A stretch of DNA of 64,000 nucleotides from Methylopumilus universalis (GTDB taxonomy: Bacteria; Pseudomonadota; Gammaproteobacteria; Burkholderiales; Methylophilaceae). This document shows positions 1 through 9,760 of the stretch, piece after piece (position 1 is the stretch's first letter; every line of letters starts with the position of its first letter). The position numbers and the translations under genes are program-made. The stretch lies in the NCBI RefSeq assembly GCF_006363895.1, contig NZ_CP040953.1. The stretch is one strand, 5' to 3'. The notes beneath the pieces are model-generated. The model saw only the letters and a program-made list of their open reading frames with translations, was not told where the DNA came from and did not search any database.

Positions 1-2472
1 AGTCTGTGCGCCCACATTGTATTGAGAAAGTATTCTTCCCGTCGTTAGGATTAGTGGGTATTTCTGAGTCACTTTTTCTGAAGTAGGCACATATTCAGTA
101 ATAATAAATTTACCTTTGCCGCGCACAAATTCATCAATATGCATTGTCGGTGTGCCAAGAGGATGTTCATCATTGCAAGGCCATTGAATACTTCCTAATT
201 CATCTAGCTTCTTATAACTTACACCTTTAAATGTTGGTGTGAGTCTTGCAATCTCATCCATGATGTCTGATGCATGGCTATAGTCCATTTTGTAACCTAA
301 GGCATTAGAAAGCATCTGTGTGATCTCCCAATCTTCGTATCCATTTTTAGGAGACATTACTTTTCTCACTCTAGAAATACGTCTTTCTGCATTTGTAAAT
401 GTGCCGTTCTTTTCTAAGAATGAAGAGCCTGGCAAAAATACATGCGCATACATGGCGGTTTCATTTAAAAATAAATCTTGCACAATCACGCACTCCATCG
501 ACTCCAATGCATGCGTTACATGTTGTGTATTAGGATCTGATTGAGCGATGTCTTCGCCTTCACAATAGAGCGCTTTAAATTGTCCGTCGATAGCGACATC
601 TAACATATTAGGAATTCTTAAACCAGGTTCATTTTGTAATTTCACGTCCCATGCTTTTTCAAATAAAGCCAAAGTCGCTTTGTCAGATACATGTCGGTAA
701 CCTGGGAATTCATGTGGAAACGATCCCATGTCGCAAGCACCTTGAACATTATTTTGTCCTCTTAAAGGGTTAACCCCTACACCCTCTCGGCCGATGTTGC
801 CTGTCAACATAGCAAGATTAGCAATACCCATAACCATCGTTGAGCCTTGACTATGTTCAGTCACACCCAGTCCATAATAAATCGCGGCATTACCACCTTT
901 AGCAAAAATTTTTGCAGCGGCTCTTACATCTTTAGCATCTACGCCAGTAAATGCGCTCATCGCTTCAGGTGAATTTTCAGGTTTGGTAATAAAGTCTTTC
1001 CATGATTTAAATGCGTCATCTTCACAACGCGCTTTAATGAAAGAATCATCCATGAGTTTTTCAGTCACAATCACGTGGGCTAATGCATTTACGATAGCGA
1101 CATTGGAACCAGGTTTAAGTTTTAAATGATAATCCGCTTTGATGTGAGGTGAGTTATTAACAAGATCAATAGCACGAGGATCGACAATGATAAGCTTCGC
1201 ACCTTCTCGTAAACGTCTTTTCATTTGTGACGCGAATACAGGATGGCCGTCTGTTGGGTTAGCACCAATGATCATGATCACGTCTGAATGCATGACTGAG
1301 TCAAAATTTTGCGTCCCTGCAGACTCGCCAAGTGTTTGCTTGAGTCCATAGCCTGTGGGTGAATGACAGACGCGTGCGCATGTATCAACATTATTATTAC
1401 CCAGTGCTGCACGGACTAATTTTTGCACTACATAAACTTCTTCGTTCGTACATCGTGAAGATGAAATAGCGCCTACTGAATCACGCCCATATTTTTTTTG
1501 AATACGCTGAATTTCACTCGCTGCATAATTAATAGCCACATCCCATGTCACTTTTTCCCAAGGGTCATGAATGCTTTTACGAATCATCGGAGTAGTGATG
1601 CGATCTTTATGTGTCGCATATCCCCAAGCAAACCTTCCTTTAACACAGGAATGTCCATGATTAGCACCACCATCTTTGTTGGGTGTCATACGAACTACTT
1701 CTTCACCTTTCATTTCTGCATGAAATGAACAGCCCACGCCACAATATGCACAAGTCGTTGTGACACTATGTTCTGGAACACCTGCTTCAATAATTGTATT
1801 TTCAATAAGGGTTGCTGTTGGGCATGCTTGCACGCATGCGCCGCATGAAACGCATTCTGAATCTTTAAAATCTTTATTCCCTGCTGATACCTTGGAATCA
1901 AAACCCCGGCCTTGAATAGTCAGTGCAAATGTACCTTGAACTTCTTCACATGCTCTGACACATCTTGAACAAACAATGCATTTTGAAGGATCAAACGTAA
2001 AATAAGGATTTGAAGTGTCTTTAACGCTCTTTAAATGATTTTCACCTTCGTAGCCATAACGCACATCTCGAAGACCAACAGCGCCTGCCATGTCTTGTAA
2101 TTCGCAATCACCGTTCGTAGCGCAAGTTAGACAATCCAAAGGATGATCTGAAATATAGAGCTCCATCACACCGCGCCTAATATCAGCGAGCTTAGGTGTT
2201 TGTGTATGTACTTTAATGCCTTCAGCAACAGGTGTTGTGCATGAAGCTGGATAGCCTCGACGACCTTCAATTTCAACTAAGCAAAGACGGCATGAACCAA
2301 AGGGCTCTAGACTATCTGTAGCACATAATTTAGGAACGGTAACACCGGATAAAGATGCTGCATGCATGACGGATGTGCCCTCAGGCACTGACACAGACAC
2401 GCCGTCAATTGTTAAATTAACAGTCTTATCTGAAATTCTTTTGGGTGTTCCAAAATCTTTTACATCATCCAT
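1..2472 (-). CDS. fdsA: NAD-dependent formate dehydrogenase, alpha (catalytic) subunit, 3' end cut by window edge
   Basis: Catalyses formate oxidation to CO2 at a bis-MGD molybdenum or tungsten centre in the cytoplasm and passes electrons to FdsB. The frame is open from an ATG at 2472 to base 1 (824 codons, incomplete C-terminus). Visible in order: an N-terminal [2Fe-2S] ferredoxin domain, a His/Cys cluster motif (HPLDCLTC..C), two ferredoxin-type 4Fe-4S motifs (CIVCSRCVRAC and CVSCGACVQAC), and the CAYCGVGC cluster motif that opens the catalytic domain. The metal ligand is a cysteine in the motif RVCHSPT (about residue 369), encoded by TGT, so this is a cysteine and not a selenocysteine enzyme. 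It is the third gene of fdsGBA. fdsC/fdsD, if present, would lie beyond the left edge. Confidence 0.95.
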   Translation of the reverse strand, partial: MDDVKDFGTPKRISDKTVNLTIDGVSVSVPEGTSVMHAASLSGVTVPKLCATDSLEPFGSCRLCLVEIEGRRGYPASCTTPVAEGIKVHTQTPKLADIRRGVMELYISDHPLDCLTCATNGDCELQDMAGAVGLRDVRYGYEGENHLKSVKDTSNPYFTFDPSKCIVCSRCVRACEEVQGTFALTIQGRGFDSKVSAGNKDFKDSECVSCGACVQACPTATLIENTIIEAGVPEHSVTTTCAYCGVGCSFHAEMKGEEVVRMTPNKDGGANHGHSCVKGRFAWGYATHKDRITTPMIRKSIHDPWEKVTWDVAINYAASEIQRIQKKYGRDSVGAISSSRCTNEEVYVVQKLVRAALGNNNVDTCARVCHSPTGYGLKQTLGESAGTQNFDSVMHSDVIMIIGANPTDGHPVFASQMKRRLREGAKLIIVDPRAIDLVNNSPHIKADYHLKLKPGSNVAIVNALAHVIVTEKLMDDSFIKARCEDDAFKSWKDFITKPENSPEAMSAFTGVDAKDVRAAAKIFAKGGNAAIYYGLGVTEHSQGSTMVMGIANLAMLTGNIGREGVGVNPLRGQNNVQGACDMGSFPHEFPGYRHVSDKATLALFEKAWDVKLQNEPGLRIPNMLDVAIDGQFKALYCEGEDIAQSDPNTQHVTHALESMECVIVQDLFLNETAMYAHVFLPGSSFLEKNGTFTNAERRISRVRKVMSPKNGYEDWEITQMLSNALGYKMDYSHASDIMDEIARLTPTFKGVSYKKLDELGSIQWPCNDEHPLGTPTMHIDEFVRGKGKFIITEYVPTSEKVTQKYPLILTTGRILSQYNVGAQT

Positions 2473-2511
2473 ATTTTATCTCTAAATAAATCACCAAATT
2501 ACCCTATCAGT

Positions 2512-4065
2512 CTATGCCTTGAGCTCTTTTGCATCAACCCCAAAATCTTTAGGGAAATGATTTAAAGCACTCAATACTGGATAAGGTGTCATACCGCCCA
2601 GTGCACATAAAGAACCATTTAACATGGTATCTGAGAGGTCTCTGATTAATGCGACATGTTTTTTAACTTCTTGGCCATTGATGATGTGATCGATCACTTC
2701 GACACCGCGCGTGGATCCGATCCGACAAGGTGTACATTTTCCGCATGATTCGATAGCACAAAAATCAAATGCATAGCGCGCCATCTTTGCCATATTGACT
2801 GTCTCATCAAACGCTACAATGCCGCCATGTCCTAATACTGCCCAGATCTCAGAAAATTTTTCATAGTCAAGCGGAGTATCAAATTGAGACTCAGGCAAAT
2901 AAGCACCCAAAGGTCCCCCTACTTGCACGGCCTTAATTGGCTTGCCTGACAAAGAGCCGCCACCAAAATCGTAAAGGAGCTCTCTTAAAGTAATACCGAA
3001 TGCTTTTTCAATTAATCCCGTCTTTTTTAAATTGCCGGCAAGCTGAATCGGAAGTGTGCCTCTGGATTTGCCCATACCAAAGTCTTGATAATACTTAGCA
3101 CCTTTAGCCAAAATAATAGGGATAGTAGCTAACGAAATCACATTATTCACAACGGTCGGTTTACCAAATAAACCCTCAATCGCAGGGAGTGGCGGCTTAA
3201 ATCTAACTAACCCTCTCTTACCTTCTAAGCTTTCTAAAAGTGAAGTTTCTTCACCACATATATATGCACCTGCCGCACGCCTTACTTCTACATGAAAGGC
3301 TTTGCCAGATTTTAAAATATCGTCGCCTAAGTAGCCTGCGCCCTTCGCTATATCAATAGCTTGATTTAAAGTTTTTAGCGCATGAGGGTATTCAGAACGT
3401 AAATAGATATAGCCTTGTGAAGCCCCTACTGCAAGGCCGGCTATGATCATCCCTTCAATGAGCACGAAAGGATCGCCTTCCATAATCATGCGATCTGAAT
3501 AGGTACCTGAGTCGCCTTCATCCGCATTACATACAATATATTTTTGTATCGCTTTAGTATCTAAAACTGTTTTCCATTTAATCCCTGTAGGAAAAGCAGC
3601 GCCGCCTCGGCCTCGCAAACCAGAATCTGTCACTGTCTGAACAATCGCTTGTGGATTTAAATTTAGCGCATTCTTTAAGCCTTGAAATCCGTCATGCTCA
3701 ATGTATTGATCAATACTGGTGGGCTCAGTAATGCCCATGCGCGCAAAAGTTAGGCGCTCTTGTTTTTTTAACCAATCGATTTCTGATACCAGGCCTAATG
3801 CAAGAGGATGTTTACCACCATTAATAAAATCTGCATCAAATAATGACTTCGCGTCACTTGGATTAATGGGACCAAATCCTATACGACCTTGAACTGTTTC
3901 GACTTCAACCAATGTTTCTAACCAAAACAATCCGCGCGAACTATTTCGTACGATTTGAATGTCTAGTTTTCTGGCTTGCGCTTCTTTTAATATAGCTTCT
4001 GCAACTTGATCTGCGCCAAGCGATAATGCGGTGGAATCTTTCGATACAAAAATTTTAATACTCAT
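2512..4065 (-). CDS. fdsB: NAD-dependent formate dehydrogenase, beta subunit (NuoF-like)
   Basis: FMN- and 4Fe-4S-containing subunit that reduces NAD+ with electrons from FdsA. The 517-residue length matches FdsB, with a thioredoxin-like N-terminal part (about 1-120) fused to a NuoF domain. Visible motifs: GRGGAAFPTGIKW for FMN binding (about residue 153), GAYICGEETSLLESLEG for the NADH region (about 267), and ESCGKCTPCRIGSTRG with a later Cys for the 4Fe-4S cluster (about 440). It overlaps fdsG by 4 bp (ATGA), indicating translational coupling. A 39-bp gap separates it from fdsA. Confidence 0.95.
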   Translation of the reverse strand: MSIKIFVSKDSTALSLGADQVAEAILKEAQARKLDIQIVRNSSRGLFWLETLVEVETVQGRIGFGPINPSDAKSLFDADFINGGKHPLALGLVSEIDWLKKQERLTFARMGITEPTSIDQYIEHDGFQGLKNALNLNPQAIVQTVTDSGLRGRGGAAFPTGIKWKTVLDTKAIQKYIVCNADEGDSGTYSDRMIMEGDPFVLIEGMIIAGLAVGASQGYIYLRSEYPHALKTLNQAIDIAKGAGYLGDDILKSGKAFHVEVRRAAGAYICGEETSLLESLEGKRGLVRFKPPLPAIEGLFGKPTVVNNVISLATIPIILAKGAKYYQDFGMGKSRGTLPIQLAGNLKKTGLIEKAFGITLRELLYDFGGGSLSGKPIKAVQVGGPLGAYLPESQFDTPLDYEKFSEIWAVLGHGGIVAFDETVNMAKMARYAFDFCAIESCGKCTPCRIGSTRGVEVIDHIINGQEVKKHVALIRDLSDTMLNGSLCALGGMTPYPVLSALNHFPKDFGVDAKELKA

Positions 4066-4589
4066 GATGCACGCTTTAAATCTGAAATAAGTTGATCTAT
4101 TTTTTTACTGTCTACTCGGCCATAGACTTCTTCATCGATCATCACCGCAGGAGAGCATGCACAATTGCCTAAACAATAAATGGGCTCTAAAGTAATAGCG
4201 CCATCAGCGGTTGTTTCATGAAACTCGACACCGAGTTTATTTTTAATATGATTCTCAAGCGCTTCACTTCCCAAAGCCTGACAAGATTCTGCGCGACACA
4301 CTTGAAGAATATGACGGCCAGGTTTATGGGATCTAAAATGATGGTAAAAAGTCACAACGCCATGGACTTCTGCCACTGACAAACTAAGTCCTTTAGAGAT
4401 TAAAGGATAGGCGATTTCTGGCACAAAACCTAAGTCATCCTGGATAGCGTGCAAAAGGGGCAATAAGGCGCCAGGCATAGACTGGTGCTCAAAAATATGC
4501 TGATTTATGATCTTAAGATCATTTGGATTTAAGACAAGGTCTTCCAACGATATCTCCAGATTTTTCTTGAGTGCTTGGCTCAAGAGCAA
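4062..4589 (-). CDS. fdsG: NAD-dependent formate dehydrogenase, gamma subunit (NuoE-like)
   Basis: Thioredoxin-fold [2Fe-2S] subunit completing the FdsGBA complex. The family signatures PGALLPLLHAIQDDLGFVP, EVHGVVTFYHHF and cluster cysteines in QVCRAESCQALG and CLGNCACSPAVMI are all present. The outermost start is a TTG at 4589 with no obvious ribosome site. An in-frame TTG at 4547, preceded by GGAG six bases away, would give a 161-residue protein and is a credible alternative. First gene of the operon, divergent from the molybdopterin oxidoreductase operon, so 4590-4661 must hold promoters for both. Confidence 0.9.
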   Translation of the reverse strand: MLLSQALKKNLEISLEDLVLNPNDLKIINQHIFEHQSMPGALLPLLHAIQDDLGFVPEIAYPLISKGLSLSVAEVHGVVTFYHHFRSHKPGRHILQVCRAESCQALGSEALENHIKNKLGVEFHETTADGAITLEPIYCLGNCACSPAVMIDEEVYGRVDSKKIDQLISDLKRAS

Positions 4590-4661
4590 AATAAAATAGT
4601 ATTATAAATTACCAGGATGATATTCACTTAAGTAATTTCATTATTGAAGGGGTGTTTAAAG

Positions 4662-6785
4662 ATGGGAACACAAAAAGAAAGCAAATATTTTCATGGGGGC
4701 TGCCCTCATGACTGTCCTGACACTTGCTCAATGGTTTATGAGGTAGAAGACAATAAACTCATAGGCGTTAAAGGCAATGCGGATCATCCAATGACACGTG
4801 GTGGGCTGTGTGTGAAACTTCAAGATTATGAAAAACGCCACTACCATCCAGACCGCCTTCTATATCCTATGAAGCGAATCGGTCCAAAGGGAACAAAACA
4901 ATTTCAAAGAATTTCCTGGGACGAAGCGCTCGATACCATAGTTAATAAATGGCAATCCATTATTAAAGAATTTGGTTCAGAAGCCATTATGCCAAACAGC
5001 TACTTAGGCAATCAAGGCTTGGTGCATGGCATGAACGGGGGAGACTCTTTCTTTGCTCGATTAGGAGCAACCGTTACTGAAAGAACATTCTGCGGAGAGG
5101 GTTCGGCCACGGCTTGGCTGCTTACCCTTGGCCCCACTGCAGGGGTCGATCCAGAGAGCTTTATTCATTCGAAATTTATTATTATTTGGGCTTGTAATTC
5201 GGTGAGCACCAATATTCACCATTGGCATATTGTTAAAGAAGCGCAAAAAAAAGGCTCAAAGGTTGTTGTCATTGATGCTTATGCTTCAAGAACGGCTAAA
5301 GAAGCAGATTGGCATATTTGTCCCAAGCCTGGCACTGACGGTGCTTTAGCGATGGCAATGATGCATGTGATTATTGAAGAAGGATTGGTGGATCAAGACT
5401 ATGTAGACAAATATACAGTAGGCTTTCCAGAATTAGCAGAACTGGCAAAAAAGAGAAGTCCTGAGTGGGCAGAAGAAATCACGGGCGTCTCAGCGAATGA
5501 TATTCGAAAATTAGCCCGAGAATATGCAACGACCCAACCATCAGCTATCAGAATTGGTGTAGCCCTTGAAAAAAGCTGGGGAGGCGGTCAAGCAATTAGA
5601 GCCGTTGCATCTCTTCCAGCACTTACTGGAGCTTGGCGTCACGTAGGTGGAGGCATCCTTCAATTCCCAGTATGGGAGCAGCCTTATAGATTTGATGTCA
5701 TTTGCAGGCCTGACTTAATTCCAGAAGGCACACAAGTTGTTAATAACCTTCAGCTGGGCCGTGTTTTAACGGGCGAACAAAAACTAAAAGTGCCTATCAA
5801 GTCAATGATGTGCTGGAATACAAATCCCGTCACTCAATCAACGGAAAGCGAAAAGATCTTAGAGGGCTTGAAGCGCGAAGATCTATTTTTAGTTTCCGCA
5901 GAGCACTTTATTTCCGATACTGCAGCCTATGCTGATATTCTGCTTCCAGCATCCATGGGGGCAGAACAAGAAGATATCATTTTATCTTGGGGTCATTTAT
6001 ACCTCACCTACAATACAAAATGTATAGAATCCCCAGGTGAAGCCGTGCCAAATTATGAAATTTTCAGACGTCTTGCTAAAAGATTTGGTTTTGAAGAAGA
6101 ATGTTTTAAATGGTCAGATACTGAATGTCTTCAACATTATATCGACTGGAATTCTCCGGCCTGTAAAGACATTGATTTGGATTATTTAAAAAAACATGGT
6201 TATGCGAGAATCAATGTGGGCACAAAAGATAATCGAGCGCCTCACAAGGAAGGAAAGTTTCCAACACCATCTGGCAAATGTGAATTTAGGATAGTCGGGG
6301 CTAAGAATTTTGTTGCTGGGCCTTTTAGGCAAATGTACGAAGCTTTTCAGCCAGGAGATGATATTCCTGAGCTGCCTGATTATGTGCCGTCCAAAGAAAC
6401 AGCATCCGCAAATCCAGCTTTAGCTAAAAAATATCCATTAAATATTTTGGCGCCAAAAAGTCATGGCTTCATTAATTCGAGTTACGCCAATATCGAAAAT
6501 AAGCTTAAGGCTCAAGGAGAGCAGTTTGTGATGATTCACCCATTGGATGCAGAAGAAAGGGGCATTAAAAATGGCGATCGAGCTAAAGTATTTAACGATC
6601 GAGGATTTTTTGAAGCTGTATCAAAGATAACAACCGATGTTAATAAAGGAATCGTAGTTACAACACTGGGCTATTGGAGACAACTAAATAATGGTGTCGT
6701 CAATTCAGTGAGCTCCAATGCTTTTGGTGATATGGGAAACTCACCAACTTCCCATGATTGCTTGGTCGAAGTTCAATTAGCTTAA
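4662..6785 (+). CDS. Molybdopterin (bis-MGD) oxidoreductase, formate dehydrogenase-like
   Basis: A 707-residue member of the DMSO reductase superfamily. The N-terminus has a 4Fe-4S motif (GGCPHDCPDTCSM, then GGLCVK about 30 residues on). The central part has the Mo/MGD domains, and the C-terminus (from about 590) has the dinucleotide-binding domain. A cysteine in TERTFCGEGSA is the likely metal ligand. The ATG at 4662 is preceded by GAAGGGG at a good distance, so I prefer it to the upstream in-frame TTG at 4644. It heads an operon with moaA, mobA and moeA, so its cofactor supply is co-transcribed. The substrate is unknown. A second formate dehydrogenase is plausible because the enzyme lies back-to-back with fdsGBA in a methylotroph. 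No signal peptide is seen, so it is probably cytoplasmic. Confidence 0.85.
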   Translation: MGTQKESKYFHGGCPHDCPDTCSMVYEVEDNKLIGVKGNADHPMTRGGLCVKLQDYEKRHYHPDRLLYPMKRIGPKGTKQFQRISWDEALDTIVNKWQSIIKEFGSEAIMPNSYLGNQGLVHGMNGGDSFFARLGATVTERTFCGEGSATAWLLTLGPTAGVDPESFIHSKFIIIWACNSVSTNIHHWHIVKEAQKKGSKVVVIDAYASRTAKEADWHICPKPGTDGALAMAMMHVIIEEGLVDQDYVDKYTVGFPELAELAKKRSPEWAEEITGVSANDIRKLAREYATTQPSAIRIGVALEKSWGGGQAIRAVASLPALTGAWRHVGGGILQFPVWEQPYRFDVICRPDLIPEGTQVVNNLQLGRVLTGEQKLKVPIKSMMCWNTNPVTQSTESEKILEGLKREDLFLVSAEHFISDTAAYADILLPASMGAEQEDIILSWGHLYLTYNTKCIESPGEAVPNYEIFRRLAKRFGFEEECFKWSDTECLQHYIDWNSPACKDIDLDYLKKHGYARINVGTKDNRAPHKEGKFPTPSGKCEFRIVGAKNFVAGPFRQMYEAFQPGDDIPELPDYVPSKETASANPALAKKYPLNILAPKSHGFINSSYANIENKLKAQGEQFVMIHPLDAEERGIKNGDRAKVFNDRGFFEAVSKITTDVNKGIVVTTLGYWRQLNNGVVNSVSSNAFGDMGNSPTSHDCLVEVQLA

Positions 6786-6796
6786 TTAAATTGACA

Positions 6797-7801
6797 ATGC
6801 AGAGCCCTCCGCTTATGGGATTAACAGATCAATTTCATCGAAAGATTAATTATCTTCGATTATCTATTACCGATCGATGCGATTTTCGTTGTGTTTATTG
6901 TATGAGCGAAGATATGCAATTTTTACCTCGTGACGAAGTTCTTTCTCTTGAAGAATCTGCAAGAATTATAAAAATTTTTGCTTCTCTTGGTGTCACAAAA
7001 GTAAGGATTACGGGTGGTGAGCCTTTAGTTAGAAAAAATATTTCGTGGCTTTTTCATGAAATATCAACTATTAAACCTCTAAAAGAAATTGTCATTACAA
7101 CGAATGGTAGTCAGCTAGCGCAGCATGCGCATATGCTTAAAATGTCGCAAGTTAAACGTATTAATATTAGCCTTGATAGTCTTGATCCCGTTCTTTTCAA
7201 AAAAATCACGCGCACGGGTGACTTAAATAAAGTACTGCTCGGTATTGATGAGGCCATCAAAGAAGGCTTTTCGAATCTCAAACTTAATTCCGTTTTAATG
7301 AAAGGGATTAATGATCACGAAGCCATCGATTTGGTTAACTTTGCATTGCATAAAAAGATGGATATTTCTTTTATTGAAGAAATGCCTTTGGGTGACATTG
7401 ACCATAAAAGAAAAGATACTTTTGTCAGTAATAATGAAGTCTTAAAAAAATTACAGGCTCATTTTAATTTAATCCCCACCACTTTTTCTTCTGGCGGTCC
7501 TGCTAAATATTGGCAAATTGCAAATCAATCTTCTAAGATTGGTTTTATTTCTCCGCACAGTCATAATTTTTGCGACACGTGTAATCGCGTTAGAGTTTCA
7601 TCTAAGGGCGAATTATTTTTATGCTTAGGGCAGGAAGAAAAAATTGAGCTCATGCCTCTTTTACGTCAGTATCCAAATGAAGACTGGCCAATTCAAAAAG
7701 CCATTATAGAGAGTATGGCGATCAAACCAGAAGCACACAACTTTAATCTTGATGCAACAAAACCTGCAGTTGTGCGATTTATGTCGCATACCGGAGGTTA
7801 A
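6797..7801 (+). CDS. moaA: GTP 3',8-cyclase (molybdenum cofactor biosynthesis)
   Basis: Radical SAM enzyme catalysing the first step from GTP toward molybdopterin. N-terminal cluster motif CDFRCVYC (Cx3Cx2C), GGEPLVRK SAM motif, a C-terminal second cluster in HNFCDTCNRVR plus a later Cys, and the characteristic Gly-Gly C-terminus (SHTGG). The ATG at 6797 gives 334 residues, normal for MoaA. Reading from an earlier TTG at 6758 would overlap the previous gene by 28 bp without benefit. An ATG at 6815 is also possible. Second gene of the Moco operon. Confidence 0.95.
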   Translation: MQSPPLMGLTDQFHRKINYLRLSITDRCDFRCVYCMSEDMQFLPRDEVLSLEESARIIKIFASLGVTKVRITGGEPLVRKNISWLFHEISTIKPLKEIVITTNGSQLAQHAHMLKMSQVKRINISLDSLDPVLFKKITRTGDLNKVLLGIDEAIKEGFSNLKLNSVLMKGINDHEAIDLVNFALHKKMDISFIEEMPLGDIDHKRKDTFVSNNEVLKKLQAHFNLIPTTFSSGGPAKYWQIANQSSKIGFISPHSHNFCDTCNRVRVSSKGELFLCLGQEEKIELMPLLRQYPNEDWPIQKAIIESMAIKPEAHNFNLDATKPAVVRFMSHTGG

Positions 7802-7807
7802 ATTCAA

Positions 7808-8383
7808 ATGAATAACTCAGCCACTGTAGTCATTTTAGCGGGTGGCCAATCAAAGCGGATGCAAGTTCAAAATAAAGCGATTATTTTATTTGAAGGTAAG
7901 CCCTTGATAGCTCATGTCATTGACCGCATGAAGATTCAGGCAAAATATACTGTCATCAACACACATCGAAATCAAAAGGATTATGAAATATTTCATTTGC
8001 CACTTATTGATGACATATTAGATGTCCAGGAGGGTCCGCTTTTAGGTATCTTAACCAGCCTTCAAGCAATCAAAACGGATTGGATACAATTTGTACCTTG
8101 CGATACGCCCTCCCTGCCAAGCAATCTCATTGCAATATTAATGAAAGCCGTCGAATCCGAGAAAACTTTAGTTGCAGTACCGGAAACGAGTGACGGTTTG
8201 CAGTCATCTTGTCTTTTATGTCACTCATCAACATTAAACAATCTTCAGATTTTTTTCAATCAAGGGGGCCGAAAAATTGAAGACTGGATTCGTCAGTTAC
8301 CTTTTTCAATTGTGCCATTTAACGATGAGTCACAATTTTTAAATGTAAACACTCAAGAAGAATTGAAAAAAGCATATTCATGA
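7808..8383 (+). CDS. mobA: Molybdenum cofactor guanylyltransferase
   Basis: Adds GMP to molybdopterin to form MGD, needed by both formate dehydrogenase-type enzymes nearby. The 191-residue protein has the nucleotidyltransferase signature LAGGQSKRMQVQNKAI near the N-terminus and a central VPCDTPSLP metal-binding motif. The usual Gly after RM is replaced by Gln, a small deviation. It starts 6 bp after moaA and overlaps moeA by 4 bp. Confidence 0.9.
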   Translation: MNNSATVVILAGGQSKRMQVQNKAIILFEGKPLIAHVIDRMKIQAKYTVINTHRNQKDYEIFHLPLIDDILDVQEGPLLGILTSLQAIKTDWIQFVPCDTPSLPSNLIAILMKAVESEKTLVAVPETSDGLQSSCLLCHSSTLNNLQIFFNQGGRKIEDWIRQLPFSIVPFNDESQFLNVNTQEELKKAYS

Positions 8384-9657
8384 AAAAAGATATACATTTA
8401 AGTGATTTAATTTCGGACTCTAGTATGGCGGGGGATTATGATCCTAATGCGATGTCTGTTGAAAAAGCCAAAGCTTGGATTGCTAATTTTTTAAATCCCA
8501 TCGATCAAAAAGAAACAATACATATTAAAGATGCGCTTAATCGTATTCTTGCTGAACCTATTATCGCAACAATGAATGTACCTAATCATGACAATTCAGC
8601 AATGGATGGTTATGCGATAAATCTAGATTTACTTTCCGATAATGGTCCCTTCAAGCTCAAAGTCACGGGTAAACTTTTTGCAGGGAACGTCTTGGAAGGC
8701 AATGCAGAAGAAGCTGTGCGCATTATGACGGGCGCTACAATTCCTTCTGGATTAAATGCTGTGATTCCTCAAGAGCATGTTGAACTTAATGAAGGTGTTA
8801 TTACATTCAAAACAAAACCTCAAATAAACCAAAACATTCGACACATGGGTGAAGATATTAAAAGTGGACAAATAGTTCATCAAAATGGTCGGCGCATAGA
8901 GCCCTGTGATTTAGGTCTATTTGCCTCATTAGGTATCGACTCGATTAGAGTTTACAGAAAAATTAAAGTGGCTTTTTTTTCAACGGGTGACGAAATCATT
9001 TCGCTCGGTAACCCCTTGTTACCTGGCCATGTGTATGACAGTAATCGCTACAGCCTGATTGGTCTATTAAAACGTCTTGATGTAGAAATGTTCGATCTTG
9101 GCATTATCCCTGATGACAAAAAAGTCATTGAGGATACATTGAACAAAGCGAGCAATATCGCTGATATCGTCATTACCACTGGAGGTGTTTCTGTGGGCGA
9201 AGCAGATTACATGAAAGACATTTTAAAAAAAATAGGCGAAATTTTATTTTGGAAAATTTCTATGAAGCCTGGAAGGCCTCTGGCTTTTGGGAAAATTGGT
9301 AAGTGTCATTATTTTGGACTTCCAGGGAATCCTGTGTCAACTATGGTCACTTTTTATCAATTTGTAAGAGAGGCTATTCTGACTTTATCAGGCCAAACAC
9401 CCATCCCTAAAATACCACTTATTAAAGCAAAGCTTCTAGGGCCTATTAAAAAGATTCCCGGTCGAACGGAGTTTCAAAGGGGCATTTATGAGCAAGATAA
9501 TCAAGGTATATTCAAAGTGAGTCCTTTAAAAGACCAAGGATCGGGAATCTTAAGATCTATGAGTGAAGCTAATTGCTTTATCCTCCTTCATGAAGATACC
9601 GCTCATTTAGAAAAAGAGACATGGGTGGATATTCAATTATTTGATAGTCTTATTTAA
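8380..9657 (+). CDS. moeA: Molybdopterin molybdotransferase
   Basis: Inserts molybdenum into molybdopterin-AMP. 425 residues, standard for MoeA. Motifs include NHDNSAMDGYAI near residue 70, IMTGATIPSGLNAVIPQE, TGDEI, TTGGVSVGEADYMK and GLPGNPVSTMVTFYQF. Translationally coupled to mobA through an ATGA overlap and last gene of the Moco operon. moaC/moaD/moaE/moaB and mog are not in this window. Confidence 0.95.
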   Translation: MKKDIHLSDLISDSSMAGDYDPNAMSVEKAKAWIANFLNPIDQKETIHIKDALNRILAEPIIATMNVPNHDNSAMDGYAINLDLLSDNGPFKLKVTGKLFAGNVLEGNAEEAVRIMTGATIPSGLNAVIPQEHVELNEGVITFKTKPQINQNIRHMGEDIKSGQIVHQNGRRIEPCDLGLFASLGIDSIRVYRKIKVAFFSTGDEIISLGNPLLPGHVYDSNRYSLIGLLKRLDVEMFDLGIIPDDKKVIEDTLNKASNIADIVITTGGVSVGEADYMKDILKKIGEILFWKISMKPGRPLAFGKIGKCHYFGLPGNPVSTMVTFYQFVREAILTLSGQTPIPKIPLIKAKLLGPIKKIPGRTEFQRGIYEQDNQGIFKVSPLKDQGSGILRSMSEANCFILLHEDTAHLEKETWVDIQLFDSLI

Positions 9658-9760
9658 GCTTTAAAAACTAGAATTTTATTCTCACGAAAGTTCCTAAAAC
9701 GTTTAAATATTTTTCTAAAATCCCGTCACTTTTTTATTAAAAATCGCTTAATATAGAGAC

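Noticed and set aside
1300..1400. Possible selenocysteine site in FdsA
   Set aside because: The metal-ligand codon in RVCHSPT is TGT (cysteine) and no in-frame TGA is needed.
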